Positions 34,062 through 42,579 of a DNA stretch of 64,000 nt are shown here, piece after piece. The notes under the pieces were generated by a model, which had not been told where the DNA came from, did no database searches, and worked only from the letters and a program-made list of their open reading frames with translations. The stretch covers positions 186,001 through 250,000 of the forward strand of contig NZ_JAPWIJ010000009.1 in the NCBI RefSeq assembly GCF_027270735.1, given 5' to 3'. Origin of the DNA: Rhodococcus ruber. Its GTDB lineage: Bacteria; Actinomycetota; Actinomycetes; Mycobacteriales; Mycobacteriaceae. The position numbers were made by a program, and so were the translations under genes. Positions within the stretch are counted from its first letter, which is position 1. Each line of letters opens with the position of its first letter.

Positions 34062-35363
34062 CTACGAGGCCAGATCGGATTTGTCGATACGTTCGCGCCC
34101 ACCGGTAAGGTCGGCGCGTTCGGCGGCGGCCCGGCCTGCAAGCCACCCCTGAGCGTTGTCGCTGCCGAACGTGATCGTTTTCGTCGATGGGTACCGGGCA
34201 GCGTACGCGCGGTCCACGGCGTCGGATCGCTTCGCCATGATCGGCACCAGAGCCGATCCGTGTTGTTGCGTCGCCGCTGCAGTAGCTCGCGAGCGTGCGT
34301 CGTGCAGTCGTTCGCCGATTCGGTGGGCATAGGCGATCAAGAATGCGTGACGAAAGCTGCGAGTCCGCGAGGTCGGCGACTCGCCGACTTCGTCGAGTGC
34401 GCGTGCCGATTGGACCAGTAACGAGGTGTACAGAAGCTCGCAGAGATCGAGATCGACGGGCAGACCGATCACGGTGGCCAAGAGATACTTCTTCTTCCAT
34501 ACCGTTCTGGCACCGTTGGCCTTGCACACACTGTGCAGCAGAAGAAGTTTGGCCTTCGAGTACGGATTGCTCACCATGATGCGGCGACTGATTACGTCGT
34601 CGACCATGCTGCCAGGGTTTCCTGCATCGAGAAGTGCGCTGTCGATCGCATGTCGCGTCATCAGGTCCTGGGCCTTGGCCGACAATGCCTCGGCTTCAGC
34701 GGGGAATTGTGTCGACTCGGCCTTCGCCAAGAGCCCTCGTATCCTGCCGAGCATCTTCGAGTCCGCCACCCGCCGGGGACCGGAAGGCGTGGTGCGTAAG
34801 GTCCATTCAGCCGGAGGGGGCAGCAGTGTCTCGAGGGGTAACAACCATGTCGCGCAGCCGAGTACGAGCAACAGGGTGTACCACGACTGCGTCGACGATC
34901 GCCGGTTGTACGAACGCCACCGCCGAAGACGGTCGGCAGAGGTGCCGCCTGCGGAGTCGACGTTCAGCTCGGACAACTGATCTCGCCAGGATTCCGGAGC
35001 AATGCTGTCGGCGGAACTTCGCGCCGCGTGAGCGCCGATAGCCTCGATCATGACCACCGCGCCGTCGCCTCCGGCGCTCTGACGCGTCACGTGTACCAGT
35101 TCGGTGGGCTGCCAGCCGTTCTCGAATGCCGTGTCGAGAGCATCGTCGAGTATTTTCGCTGCGCGATCGTGCACCGAACAAGCTCCGTTGGTTTCGTCCG
35201 CAGCGGACAGGCGTTCCGCGATCAACTGGGTCATGTCCTTCGCCGACGACCCCAATTGGGCGAAACCGATTCCGCTGTCGAGCAATTCGTTCGGATCAGC
35301 ACCGTCTCGCACATTGTTTGTGCGTGAATACTTGAAAAAACTGTTCAAATCGATACGACTCAT
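34062..35363 (-). CDS. DUF2786-domain protein
   Basis: 433 residues from ATG 35363, with GGAGGGG about 6 nt upstream; a GTG five codons earlier is less likely. The centre MLGRIRGLLAKAESTQFPAE continuing AEALSAKAQDLMTRHAID is the DUF2786 signature. It is preceded by one possible hydrophobic helix (TLLLVLGCATWLLPLETLL). The C-terminal region is basic (TRSFRHAFLIAYAHRIGERL). Phage and actinobacterial members are often linked to nucleic-acid processes, but no activity is established. It may be cotranscribed with the acyl-CoA synthetase. Confidence 0.75.
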   Translation of the reverse strand: MSRIDLNSFFKYSRTNNVRDGADPNELLDSGIGFAQLGSSAKDMTQLIAERLSAADETNGACSVHDRAAKILDDALDTAFENGWQPTELVHVTRQSAGGDGAVVMIEAIGAHAARSSADSIAPESWRDQLSELNVDSAGGTSADRLRRWRSYNRRSSTQSWYTLLLVLGCATWLLPLETLLPPPAEWTLRTTPSGPRRVADSKMLGRIRGLLAKAESTQFPAEAEALSAKAQDLMTRHAIDSALLDAGNPGSMVDDVISRRIMVSNPYSKAKLLLLHSVCKANGARTVWKKKYLLATVIGLPVDLDLCELLYTSLLVQSARALDEVGESPTSRTRSFRHAFLIAYAHRIGERLHDARSRATAAATQQHGSALVPIMAKRSDAVDRAYAARYPSTKTITFGSDNAQGWLAGRAAAERADLTGGRERIDKSDLAS

Positions 35364-35453
35364 CGTCGTCCCCTCCACGTCCCCCGGTGTGGTCGCCGAA
35401 CTTTTCGGTGAATCGCAGAGTAGGGGAGGGGTCCGACAAGTTATTCGAACATG

Positions 35454-36263
35454 TCAGCGAGGAGCGAGCATCTGCAACAGTTCTTCGACCGACGGCAGGC
35501 CGGGAATCACGGGAAGGTTCGGAACAGGAGCGGCGGCGGGCGGCGCCGTCAACTCGACGCCTCCGAGCGTTGTCAACACGTCGTCGGTATTGGACCGGGT
35601 CGATCCGTATGTATTGGATGCAATGACGAAATCATCGCCGATCGACGCCGATGCGACCACACTCGATCGGTCGTCGGCCCATCCCCATTTGGTCCCGATC
35701 ACGCCGGGCAACTGCTCGGTGCCCCAGTCCTGAACCATTCCGTCGCGTGCCACAGGTGCCGCCGTGGTCATCCAGGCCAGTACCGGGCTGGCCGGATCGG
35801 TGCGTTTCTTTGCCGCCAGGAATCGGACGGTGTCGGCTGTACTGGTGTACGAACTGCCCCAGAATCCGCCACGCGAGGTGGAGGTGAGCCCGAACTCCGC
35901 CGCAGTCGCGTCGATGGCCTGGGGATATTTGTTGTCGAGGACCGAGGCGGCACCGTCGTCACTGACCTGGACCATGCGTGCGGCCAGGTCGCGATCTCGC
36001 GGCGAACCGTCTCCGAAGCGAACGACGTAGTCGGCCATGTAGAGCTTGACCGTCGACAGCCCGGGACGTGCGGAATTGTCCTCGGCACTGCCGACGTACG
36101 TGCCCGTCGGCACGTGTTCGTACGAGATCGAGGTTCGGGATGGCACGTCGGCGAAGTCAGCGGGTGTGGGCAGAGCCTGTGCCGGTGCGGCGCAGGTCAA
36201 GGCCAATGCAATGCCGACAATTGGGACAGCGGCTCTGAGGACGTTGCGTCGTAGGCCCGGCAT
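35454..36263 (-). CDS. secreted serine beta-lactamase-like protein
   Basis: 269 residues. The signal peptide is probably cleaved after AQA (residue 30). The mature protein carries S70-T-V-K73 as SxxK, SDDGAAS near 106 in the place of SDN, and GTKWGW near 192 in the place of KTG. The order and spacing suit a penicillin-binding/class A-type fold, though the motifs are divergent. GAG-rich ribosome site precedes ATG 36263. It ends in a Pro/Ala-rich tail. A true beta-lactamase is unlikely; a peptidoglycan-related role or pseudo-enzyme is possible. Confidence 0.7.
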   Translation of the reverse strand: MPGLRRNVLRAAVPIVGIALALTCAAPAQALPTPADFADVPSRTSISYEHVPTGTYVGSAEDNSARPGLSTVKLYMADYVVRFGDGSPRDRDLAARMVQVSDDGAASVLDNKYPQAIDATAAEFGLTSTSRGGFWGSSYTSTADTVRFLAAKKRTDPASPVLAWMTTAAPVARDGMVQDWGTEQLPGVIGTKWGWADDRSSVVASASIGDDFVIASNTYGSTRSNTDDVLTTLGGVELTAPPAAAPVPNLPVIPGLPSVEELLQMLAPR

Positions 36264-36336
36264 CTCGGTCTCCTCGAGGTGTAGGCCCGCCGCTGTTCGG
36301 TGGCCGATGCGTGAAACTACCCCGATGGTAGACGGT

Positions 36337-36474
36337 TCAACCTCGCGCCGCCTTCCCCGGTTCTGCGGCCTTCGTCACCTGGATGAATGTGGCTCTGTTG
36401 CAGTTGGAGTGACTGGCGGGCGCATTGATCCAGTCAGCGGGCGTGATACCGCCGGACACAAAGGGCTGGTAGTC
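36337..36474 (-). other. coding-like tail after the ferredoxin reductase stop
   Basis: Immediately beyond the reductase stop (36473) a shifted minus-strand frame reads DYQPFVSGGITPADWINAPA, continuing to KAAEPGKAARG and a TGA at 36337, without a start codon. Reductases of the FprB type usually end with a Trp-Ala-Ile-Asp region and a GRPRxK tail that the annotated protein lacks. This stretch has a Trp and an Arg-Ala-Thr-Phe segment at roughly fitting positions. It may be the displaced C-terminus. The remainder of 36264-36472 shows no other gene. Confidence 0.4.
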
Positions 36475-38071
36475 AGGACCGGCGCAGCGTCGACAGCATC
36501 TCTCGCGAGCGCTGAAGTGGCCCACGACTCGATTCGGCGGGCCAGGTGCTGGGCAACTCGATCGGATCGGTGAGACGACCTGCGTTGAAGTCGTCGACCA
36601 GATGTCCGACGGTTTCCTGGGCGCAGGATTTGTTGGTGCCGATGAATCCCGAGGGGCCGCGTTTGATCCAACCGGTGACGTAGCTGCCGACCGACGTCTG
36701 CCCGCCTGTTTCCTCCAGCACGCGACCGCCGGTGTTGGGAATGATGCCGCCGAGATCGTCGAAGGGAACCCCGGGCAACGCAACTCCGCGGTAGCCGATG
36801 GATGTGAGGACCAGTCCGGCGTCGAGGGTGTCGACTTCACCGGTCGGAGTGCTGCGCACCACGTCGTCACCGTCAGCGGTCAGACCCATCCGCTCGAACT
36901 CGATGCCCGTCACTCGATCGGTGCCGAGGATGCGGGTGGGGGAGAGCAGGTATCGCAGCGTGATTCGCTTCCGGCCGTCGCTGTGCTCGGGGGTTTCGTC
37001 GACGTGGCGAAGAAGTTGAAGCTTCTGCGCCACAGCGTGAGGTAGGTCTTCGGTAGCGGCGAGGCGGACCGTCACCGGGTCGAGTGCGAGTTCGCTGCGG
37101 TCGATTGCCAGATCGATATCGGAGACGGTGAGCAATCCGGCGAACTCGGGAACGGTGAATGCAGACTGGGCAACGCCTCGGCGGCCGACGACGACTACCT
37201 CACGAATAGAGCTGTGGCGCAGGGCGTCCAGGGCGTGGGGTGCGATGTCGGTCTGGGCGAGCGATTCCGGATCCATGGTCAGGACGCGGGCGACGTCCAG
37301 TGCCACGTTGCCGTTCCCGATGATGACGGCGCGCTCGTGTGAAAGATCGAACGTGCGGTGTGCGTGATCGGGGTGGCCGTTGTACCAGGCGACGAAGTCG
37401 GTTGCCGAACTGCGGCCCGGCAATTCGGCACCGGGAATGCGGAGTTCCCGGTCCGACGATGCCCCGACTGCGTAGATCACGGCGTGGTGGGTGTCCATCA
37501 ACTCGTCGTGGGTGATGTCCTTGCCGACCTCGACGCCGAGGTGGAAGGTGAATCCCTCCTGCGCAGAGATGGTCTCGAACAGGCGTGACACCTGACGTGT
37601 CTTCTGATGGTCGGGTGCGACGCCGAGGCGAGCGAGGCCGTGTGGCAGCGGGAGTTTGTCGTAGACATCGACTGTCACACCCGGTTGCGTGAGCAGCTCG
37701 TCCGCCGCGTACATCGCCGACGGTCCGGATCCGACGATCGCGACTCGAAGGGGTTGACGATCGCGCGAGACCGATGCTGCCGGCGTGACCGGTGCCAAGA
37801 TCGGCCGAGGCGGGCGCTCCTGCTTGTAGAAGTCCGCATTGATCGTCAGGAACGGCAGTTGAGCCTCGGTCAGTTTTGCTTGCGGCACGATGGCGTCGAC
37901 CGGGCAGGCCGAGACACATGCGCCGCAGTCGACACACGATTGCGGGTCGATGTGCAGCATCTCTGCCGTCAGGAAGTCAGGCTCGTCGGGGGTGGGATGA
38001 ATGCAGTTGACGGGGCACGCGTAGACGCACGACGCGTCGCTGCAACATGACTGGGTGACGACGTGGGGCAT
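36473..38071 (-). CDS. FprB-type ferredoxin/ferredoxin-NADP+ reductase fusion
   Basis: 532 residues. Residues 1-65 form a bacterial 7Fe-type ferredoxin (SCCSDASCVYACPVNC, then CVDCGACVSACPV). Next comes the FAD site VAIVGSGPSAMYAADELL near 110, then an NADP site VIIGNGNVALDVAR. LGGIIPNTGGRVL and RGPSGFIGTNKSCA are family features. It passes electrons between NADPH and its own iron-sulfur domain. It lies 46 nt after the AurF-like gene, so it is the probable electron source for that oxygenase. It ends earlier than family members, possibly through a frameshift (see 36337). Confidence 0.88.
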   Translation of the reverse strand: MPHVVTQSCCSDASCVYACPVNCIHPTPDEPDFLTAEMLHIDPQSCVDCGACVSACPVDAIVPQAKLTEAQLPFLTINADFYKQERPPRPILAPVTPAASVSRDRQPLRVAIVGSGPSAMYAADELLTQPGVTVDVYDKLPLPHGLARLGVAPDHQKTRQVSRLFETISAQEGFTFHLGVEVGKDITHDELMDTHHAVIYAVGASSDRELRIPGAELPGRSSATDFVAWYNGHPDHAHRTFDLSHERAVIIGNGNVALDVARVLTMDPESLAQTDIAPHALDALRHSSIREVVVVGRRGVAQSAFTVPEFAGLLTVSDIDLAIDRSELALDPVTVRLAATEDLPHAVAQKLQLLRHVDETPEHSDGRKRITLRYLLSPTRILGTDRVTGIEFERMGLTADGDDVVRSTPTGEVDTLDAGLVLTSIGYRGVALPGVPFDDLGGIIPNTGGRVLEETGGQTSVGSYVTGWIKRGPSGFIGTNKSCAQETVGHLVDDFNAGRLTDPIELPSTWPAESSRGPLQRSREMLSTLRRS

Positions 38072-38117
38072 GAGGGGTTCCTGACGGCAGTGGCAAGAAT
38101 GGCTGAGCGGCGAGGGG

Positions 38118-39137
38118 CTATGCGGCGAACTGGCTCGAGCTGCGATCGGGCTCGCTACGGAAACGCGAGGCCTTGCCGTCGATTCCGCACATCTTCCACA
38201 TCAGGCGAGCGGCACGATTCATCATGCCGGTGTCGGTGGCCAGCATGCGGACGTCGCCGAAGTAGTCCTGCAGTGCGTGCTGCGATTCCGGGGTACCCCA
38301 GAACAGGTCCTTCTTCACCTGCTTCGGGATATCGAATTTCGTCCAGAACTTTTTCGGCGGAATGACGATGACGTCGCACAGGATGCGCATCGTGATCGGG
38401 AAGGCGAGTGAAAGCAAGAACCGTCCGGCCTTGGACATCTTGGGGACTCGACGACGAAGCAGTTGGTGTGCGAACGAGATGTGTCGCGCTTCCTCGGCAA
38501 CGTGGATGGCCATGACGCTCTGCATGATCGGGTGGATGTCTTCACCGGACCGCAGGACCGACTTCTGAATGTGGTCGATGGGCTCTTCGCCTGCGAGAAC
38601 GCCGACGAAGAACAGTTCCGGCAGCAGTGTGGCGAACAGCGGGATGAAGGGAGACAGCATCTTCATCGGCCGACTCATGCCGGGGGCATCGGAACCGACG
38701 CGGTTGACCATCTCCTGGAACATCAGGGTGTGATTGCACTCTTCGATCGACTCGTGGGTGCAGTAGCGCGCCTCAGCGGAGCCGTTGGGCAGCGAAAAGA
38801 CGTACTGCATCATGCCGCGGATCAGGATGTTCTCGAATTGCAGACCGACCTTCGCGACATTGGCCTGACGCCACATGCCGATCTCGATCTGCCTGTCCAG
38901 CGGAAGCGCTCGGTACCAGGCGTGGCCGCCGATCGGATCGGTTTTGGCCGGCAGCACCCATCGAGGATCGTTCGCGGGAACTGCGAACTTCTCGGACTCC
39001 CAGTCGATGTCCACGTAGGGGTCGAAGTGCTTGTGCACCGAGCCCTCGGACAGCAACGTGAGCGTCTCGACGTACTGCTGCTCGTCCGCAGCGTCGGCGT
39101 CGACCGAAACGGACGTATTGCTTGTCGTCAGTGTCAT
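38118..39137 (-). CDS. AurF-like diiron oxygenase
   Basis: 339 residues. Two diiron motifs are seen: THESIEECNHTLMFQE (Glu-x-x-His type) and HVAEEARHISFAHQ (Glu-Glu-x-Arg-His), in a helical fold typical of PF11583/AurF p-aminobenzoate N-oxygenase relatives. The reaction needs O2 and electrons, here probably from the FprB-type protein encoded next. The promoter region carries overlapping inverted repeats (39166-39189), suggesting tight repression. The substrate is unknown; N-oxygenation or a hydroxylation of an acyl compound are both plausible. Confidence 0.87.
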   Translation of the reverse strand: MTLTTSNTSVSVDADAADEQQYVETLTLLSEGSVHKHFDPYVDIDWESEKFAVPANDPRWVLPAKTDPIGGHAWYRALPLDRQIEIGMWRQANVAKVGLQFENILIRGMMQYVFSLPNGSAEARYCTHESIEECNHTLMFQEMVNRVGSDAPGMSRPMKMLSPFIPLFATLLPELFFVGVLAGEEPIDHIQKSVLRSGEDIHPIMQSVMAIHVAEEARHISFAHQLLRRRVPKMSKAGRFLLSLAFPITMRILCDVIVIPPKKFWTKFDIPKQVKKDLFWGTPESQHALQDYFGDVRMLATDTGMMNRAARLMWKMCGIDGKASRFRSEPDRSSSQFAA

Positions 39138-39165
39138 GGCTTCTCCAAACGAAGTGCGAACATTA

Positions 39166-39180
39166 GGGTTAATGTAACCC
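39166..39180. promoter_or_regulatory. 6-3-6 inverted repeat before the AurF operon
   Basis: GGGTTA-ATG-TAACCC is a perfect inverted repeat 28 nt upstream of the AurF start. It overlaps a second pseudo-palindrome, TGTAAC-CCGA-GTTAACA (about 39173-39189). Both are typical of TetR-like operators; no regulator gene is adjacent. Confidence 0.6.
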
Positions 39181-39230
39181 GAGTTAACACAAAAGGGAAG
39201 CGTGTTGGAAAGACTCTGATCAGCAGTTGT

Positions 39231-40535
39231 CTACTGGTCGTCCGAACGCTCTTCGGACACCTCGGCCACTTCATCGGTCTCGAACAGCTGTAGCTGGATC
39301 GCCGAAGGATCTACCACCGGCGTGACCTGCTCGGGAGTGCTGCGCAGCACATCGCGGAGGGCAGAGACTGCCCGGCTCCAGTTGGCCGCTTCTCGATCTG
39401 CCTCGTCCACGTCGCAGTGTTCGTCGCCCAGATCCGCGGCAACCGCCATCCCACGCCACGACGCCTCTTGTTCGGCGCTGATCCGCAGGTACGACACGAC
39501 GACATCGCGATCCGACGAGCAACACTCCAGAACGGCATGCAGATCGAGCGGTTCCTCGTCGGACCGGGCGAGCAGATCGACCAATTCGAGTAGACCGTCG
39601 GGAAAATCGTCCGCGTCGACCGTGGGCGGCGTCGGCTCCCCGAGCACGCCTCCGAAATCCTCGGCGAACTTGTCGTCGACCTGCTCCCACACGTGACTGA
39701 GCATGCGCACCGCCCACAGCAGGTGATCGGCGACGAAGGGCGACCCGCTCACTCGCACCTGAGCGACGATGCAGTCCTGAACCAGGTGCAGCATCACATC
39801 CGGCAGTTGCAGGTTCAGGTCGACCAACAATTCCGCCGCGCGAGTGCGGCCGGACACCGCATGGACCAGCGTCGAATTGATCTCGACCACCGGTTCGGTG
39901 GGTTTGACCGACACGTACGCGGTGCCACCCACGAACCGCAGCGGAATGTCACCGTCGGGGTCATGATCCGGTGGGAAGCCGAACCACGGCTCGAGAGCGC
40001 GATCGACGAGCTGCTGCAGATGTTCCTTCCCCTTGGGCTGAACGCACAGCGGTACTACGGAGACGTCGGGCTCGGTGATGGCGATGTCGAAACTCGGTAC
40101 GTCGTAGCGCCCGGTGGCGCGTGAGCTCAGAAACGACGGGTGTGGCAGGCCCCAGATGTCACGGAACACCGCGACGGTCTTCTTCGCCAGATCATCGGAC
40201 CACGAACGATTGCGATCCACGTGTGGCGCCGTCGGCTCGTCGTTGCGCGAAATGTGAAATCCCAATGCACTCAACGCATCTCGCTGGTCGCCGGTGATGG
40301 CTCGGCTGCTGTGCAGGTGTTCGTTCGCCGGTATCTCGCAGCGGACCATATCGAGATCCCAGGCATAGAACTGCACGCAGGCGGCGGTGTCGGGGACACC
40401 GTCGGTGGTGTCGTATCGCGATTCGATCACCAACGCATCGCCGTCGCGCATGGCGTTGACGTAGTCGCCGAGCGTGCGCTGGAACTGCATCCAAGCGGCA
40501 TCGACGTCGAAGTCGAACTCGAGTGAATCGCTCAT
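39231..40535 (-). CDS. acidic hypothetical protein, paralogue of 53844-54665 (TY-Chap-like)
   Basis: 434 residues, cytoplasmic, very acidic. FRDIWGLPHPSFLSS at about 129-143 is mirrored by FREIWNVPHPSFLSV in the protein at 53844. Both start with an alpha-beta domain seen in actinobacterial TY-Chap-like (secretion-chaperone fold) proteins. A second similar domain follows (about 155-290), and the rest is acidic and helical. AAGGAG lies 5 nt before ATG 40535. It is downstream of another acidic hypothetical gene, 91 nt away. No activity can be assigned. Confidence 0.65.
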   Translation of the reverse strand: MSDSLEFDFDVDAAWMQFQRTLGDYVNAMRDGDALVIESRYDTTDGVPDTAACVQFYAWDLDMVRCEIPANEHLHSSRAITGDQRDALSALGFHISRNDEPTAPHVDRNRSWSDDLAKKTVAVFRDIWGLPHPSFLSSRATGRYDVPSFDIAITEPDVSVVPLCVQPKGKEHLQQLVDRALEPWFGFPPDHDPDGDIPLRFVGGTAYVSVKPTEPVVEINSTLVHAVSGRTRAAELLVDLNLQLPDVMLHLVQDCIVAQVRVSGSPFVADHLLWAVRMLSHVWEQVDDKFAEDFGGVLGEPTPPTVDADDFPDGLLELVDLLARSDEEPLDLHAVLECCSSDRDVVVSYLRISAEQEASWRGMAVAADLGDEHCDVDEADREAANWSRAVSALRDVLRSTPEQVTPVVDPSAIQLQLFETDEVAEVSEERSDDQ

Positions 40536-40626
40536 GTCGGCTCCTTACCCAGATCGCGCTGACGTAACGCGGACTCGATCACGCTAGCGGCGACCACCGA
40601 CACGATCTCGGCGATCGCGGGGGCGA

Positions 40627-41796
40627 TCACGACGATGCCGAATCCTCGGGCGATTGCACCAGTGGGTCGTCGAGAGAATCGTCGTCGAGCGCACCGAAGG
40701 GCTGTGCCTCGGCCACGCCGTCCAACACCGCCGGACGTAGGGCGTGCGGAACGGCCAGCACTTCTTCGATCCTGACGAGAATGCCCTGTTCGATCAGCGA
40801 TCGAACACGGTGATCGATCAACTGGGCCGTGCGCAGATCCTCGCCTTCCAGATCGGCGTAGTCCTCGCCCTCGTTGTTGACCGGTAGCTCTTCGGTCATG
40901 GCGGCGAGCAACGTCTGCACCGCAAAGGTGTTGGCCAGTGACCGAGACACGTCGGGGTCGTCGGCATCGCCCGACAGCTGCACCCGCACATGCTCGGCAA
41001 CCAGTTCGTGCACAGTCTCCGCGCCGCGGCCGGCCAGTGAATGCGCATTGTCGCCCGGCCTGGCGGCGTCACCGTCGATGCGAATCAATTCGGTCGCGAT
41101 GGCCGTCGACCAGTAATCGACCGTAGCGACACCCGCCCCCACCTCGGTGGGATCGAACGGAGCCGAACCGGCTGCGCGCTGCAGATGAGCATCGTCCGAC
41201 ACTGCCAGCCCATCGGCGACCCGCGCGACTATGTCGTCCAGTGCCGGCAACAGTGGCAGCGCCGAGATGGCCGCCAGCTCCTGTGCGAGAGACACGTCGG
41301 GAAGGTCGATGTCGTCGGCGTCGAGCATGTCGGGCTCGTCGCCTTCGAGGAAGTCCGAGAGGTCTTCCATGCAGTGCGCGTAGTCCTCGGGCGTGCCGTC
41401 CCAGAGGTCGGTTTCGTCGAGGAAGGTCAGGTATTGCAGAGATGTGAGCACAAGATTGACTGCGGTGTCCTCGGCCGTATCGGACTCCTCCTGGAGGATG
41501 CGTTCCGCGGCGTCCACCAGCAAGTGCGCATCGGCCGGCAGCCAGGCGCTGGGGGAGAAGCCGTTCCGGGCTCCGGAGAGCTGGGTCAGCGTCGACGAGA
41601 CGAGCCGTGAGATCGCCTCCGACTGTTCCGACATCTCGCTCTCGTCCAGCCACTCCACGAACCCGTCGATCAGATCGGCGATCCGTTCGGTGTCGGAGCC
41701 GGACGGAGCCGGTCGGGATTGCTGATGACGCCGTTGCCGGGCCTTGGTCTTTTCTGCACGTTTCTGTCCGCGGTTGGCAGGCCGCTTCGATCCCAT
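40627..41796 (-). CDS. acidic hypothetical protein with basic N-terminus
   Basis: 389 residues. The first 30 are strongly basic (KRPANRGQKRAEKTKARQRR), which could bind nucleic acid. The rest is acidic and helical, with runs such as DFLEGDEPDMLDADDIDLPD. It has no signal peptide, membrane helix or catalytic motif that I recognise. It precedes the TY-Chap-like gene on the same strand and may be its functional partner. The call as a gene rests on codon use and length. Confidence 0.65.
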   Translation of the reverse strand: MGSKRPANRGQKRAEKTKARQRRHQQSRPAPSGSDTERIADLIDGFVEWLDESEMSEQSEAISRLVSSTLTQLSGARNGFSPSAWLPADAHLLVDAAERILQEESDTAEDTAVNLVLTSLQYLTFLDETDLWDGTPEDYAHCMEDLSDFLEGDEPDMLDADDIDLPDVSLAQELAAISALPLLPALDDIVARVADGLAVSDDAHLQRAAGSAPFDPTEVGAGVATVDYWSTAIATELIRIDGDAARPGDNAHSLAGRGAETVHELVAEHVRVQLSGDADDPDVSRSLANTFAVQTLLAAMTEELPVNNEGEDYADLEGEDLRTAQLIDHRVRSLIEQGILVRIEEVLAVPHALRPAVLDGVAEAQPFGALDDDSLDDPLVQSPEDSASS

Positions 41797-41843
41797 GAGT
41801 GGCAGCTTATCTGCTGGGATGTCCGGTTTCGTCGGTCGATGCC

Positions 41844-42527
41844 TCAGTCGAGCAGGAACGCGCCCGCCGACGGCGGAAGAGTCGGGCTCGGAAGTCGGCG
41901 ATACAGCTCGGCCGGCCGGCCGCCGCCCGCGGCCGACGTGGTGCCCGTCCCCTCGAGGGAGCCCAGTACATGGCGTCGAAACGTGTCTTTCGGCAGCGAT
42001 CGATCGAACACGATCTCGTAGAGCTCGCGTAGTTCGAGAAGTGTGAATTCCTCGTCGATCAGCAGCGCGGGATCCACCTCGCGTGCGTAGCGTTCACGGA
42101 GGTCGAGAACCGCCTCGGTCACCATCTCACCATGGTCGAAGGCGAGCGGTGATGCCGGTCGTCCCCGGTCGATCAGCACGAATTCGTTTGTTGCAGAAAG
42201 TGATCGGTTCGAGACCGCAGCGCTGTGCGCCATCGACAGAACCCATCCACGGTCGTCCCGATGCGGAGCGTCGAACATTCTCAGTTGGTGAAATGTGAGA
42301 TCGACGATGCCGGACTTGGTCCGCAGTGCTCGGTCTGCAGCGTCGGCGAGATTCTCCTCGGGTCGCAGGAATGTCCCGGGTAGAGCGTGTCCTCGTTCGG
42401 TCGGCACGACGACCGCGTGCAATCGACGTTCGCGGACGGTCAGTACTGCGACATCGACCGCCACGGACGGGCGGGGGTAGTCGGTCAGAGCTTTGCCGTC
42501 TCGGTCTTGCCAGGTCATGTGTTGCAT
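41844..42527 (-). CDS. NrtR-type Nudix-like transcriptional regulator
   Basis: 227 residues (ATG 42527; ATG 42518 also possible). The N-terminal Nudix-like domain has VAVDVAVLTVRERRLHAVVV and a degenerate Nudix box: GTFLRPEENLADAADRALRT lacks the REUxEE glutamates, so hydrolysis is not expected. The C-terminal winged helix spans FTLLELRELYEIVFDRSLPK to DTFRRHVLGSLEGTG. NrtR proteins sense ADP-ribose and control NAD metabolism genes. It is divergent from ADP-ribosylglycohydrolase and macrodomain genes, with a palindrome between, which fits that role very well. Confidence 0.85.
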   Translation of the reverse strand: MQHMTWQDRDGKALTDYPRPSVAVDVAVLTVRERRLHAVVVPTERGHALPGTFLRPEENLADAADRALRTKSGIVDLTFHQLRMFDAPHRDDRGWVLSMAHSAAVSNRSLSATNEFVLIDRGRPASPLAFDHGEMVTEAVLDLRERYAREVDPALLIDEEFTLLELRELYEIVFDRSLPKDTFRRHVLGSLEGTGTTSAAGGGRPAELYRRLPSPTLPPSAGAFLLD

Positions 42528-42540
42528 CTTAACGTGAATC

Positions 42541-42558
42541 TGATCTAAGGTTAGATCA
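42541..42558. promoter_or_regulatory. NrtR operator candidate (TGATCTAA-GG-TTAGATCA)
   Basis: A perfect 8-2-8 inverted repeat between the divergent regulator (start 42527) and glycohydrolase (start 42580) genes. It is the only strong symmetry in the 52-bp gap and overlaps any promoter there. Confidence 0.8.
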
Positions 42559-42579
42559 ACATCGAGCTAAGGGGTAGGC

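Noticed and set aside
34042..34527. Upstream extension of the acyl-CoA synthetase frame
   Set aside because: The extra 162 residues are Arg-rich, not family-like, and overlap the DUF2786 gene; ATG 34041 starts a normal synthetase.
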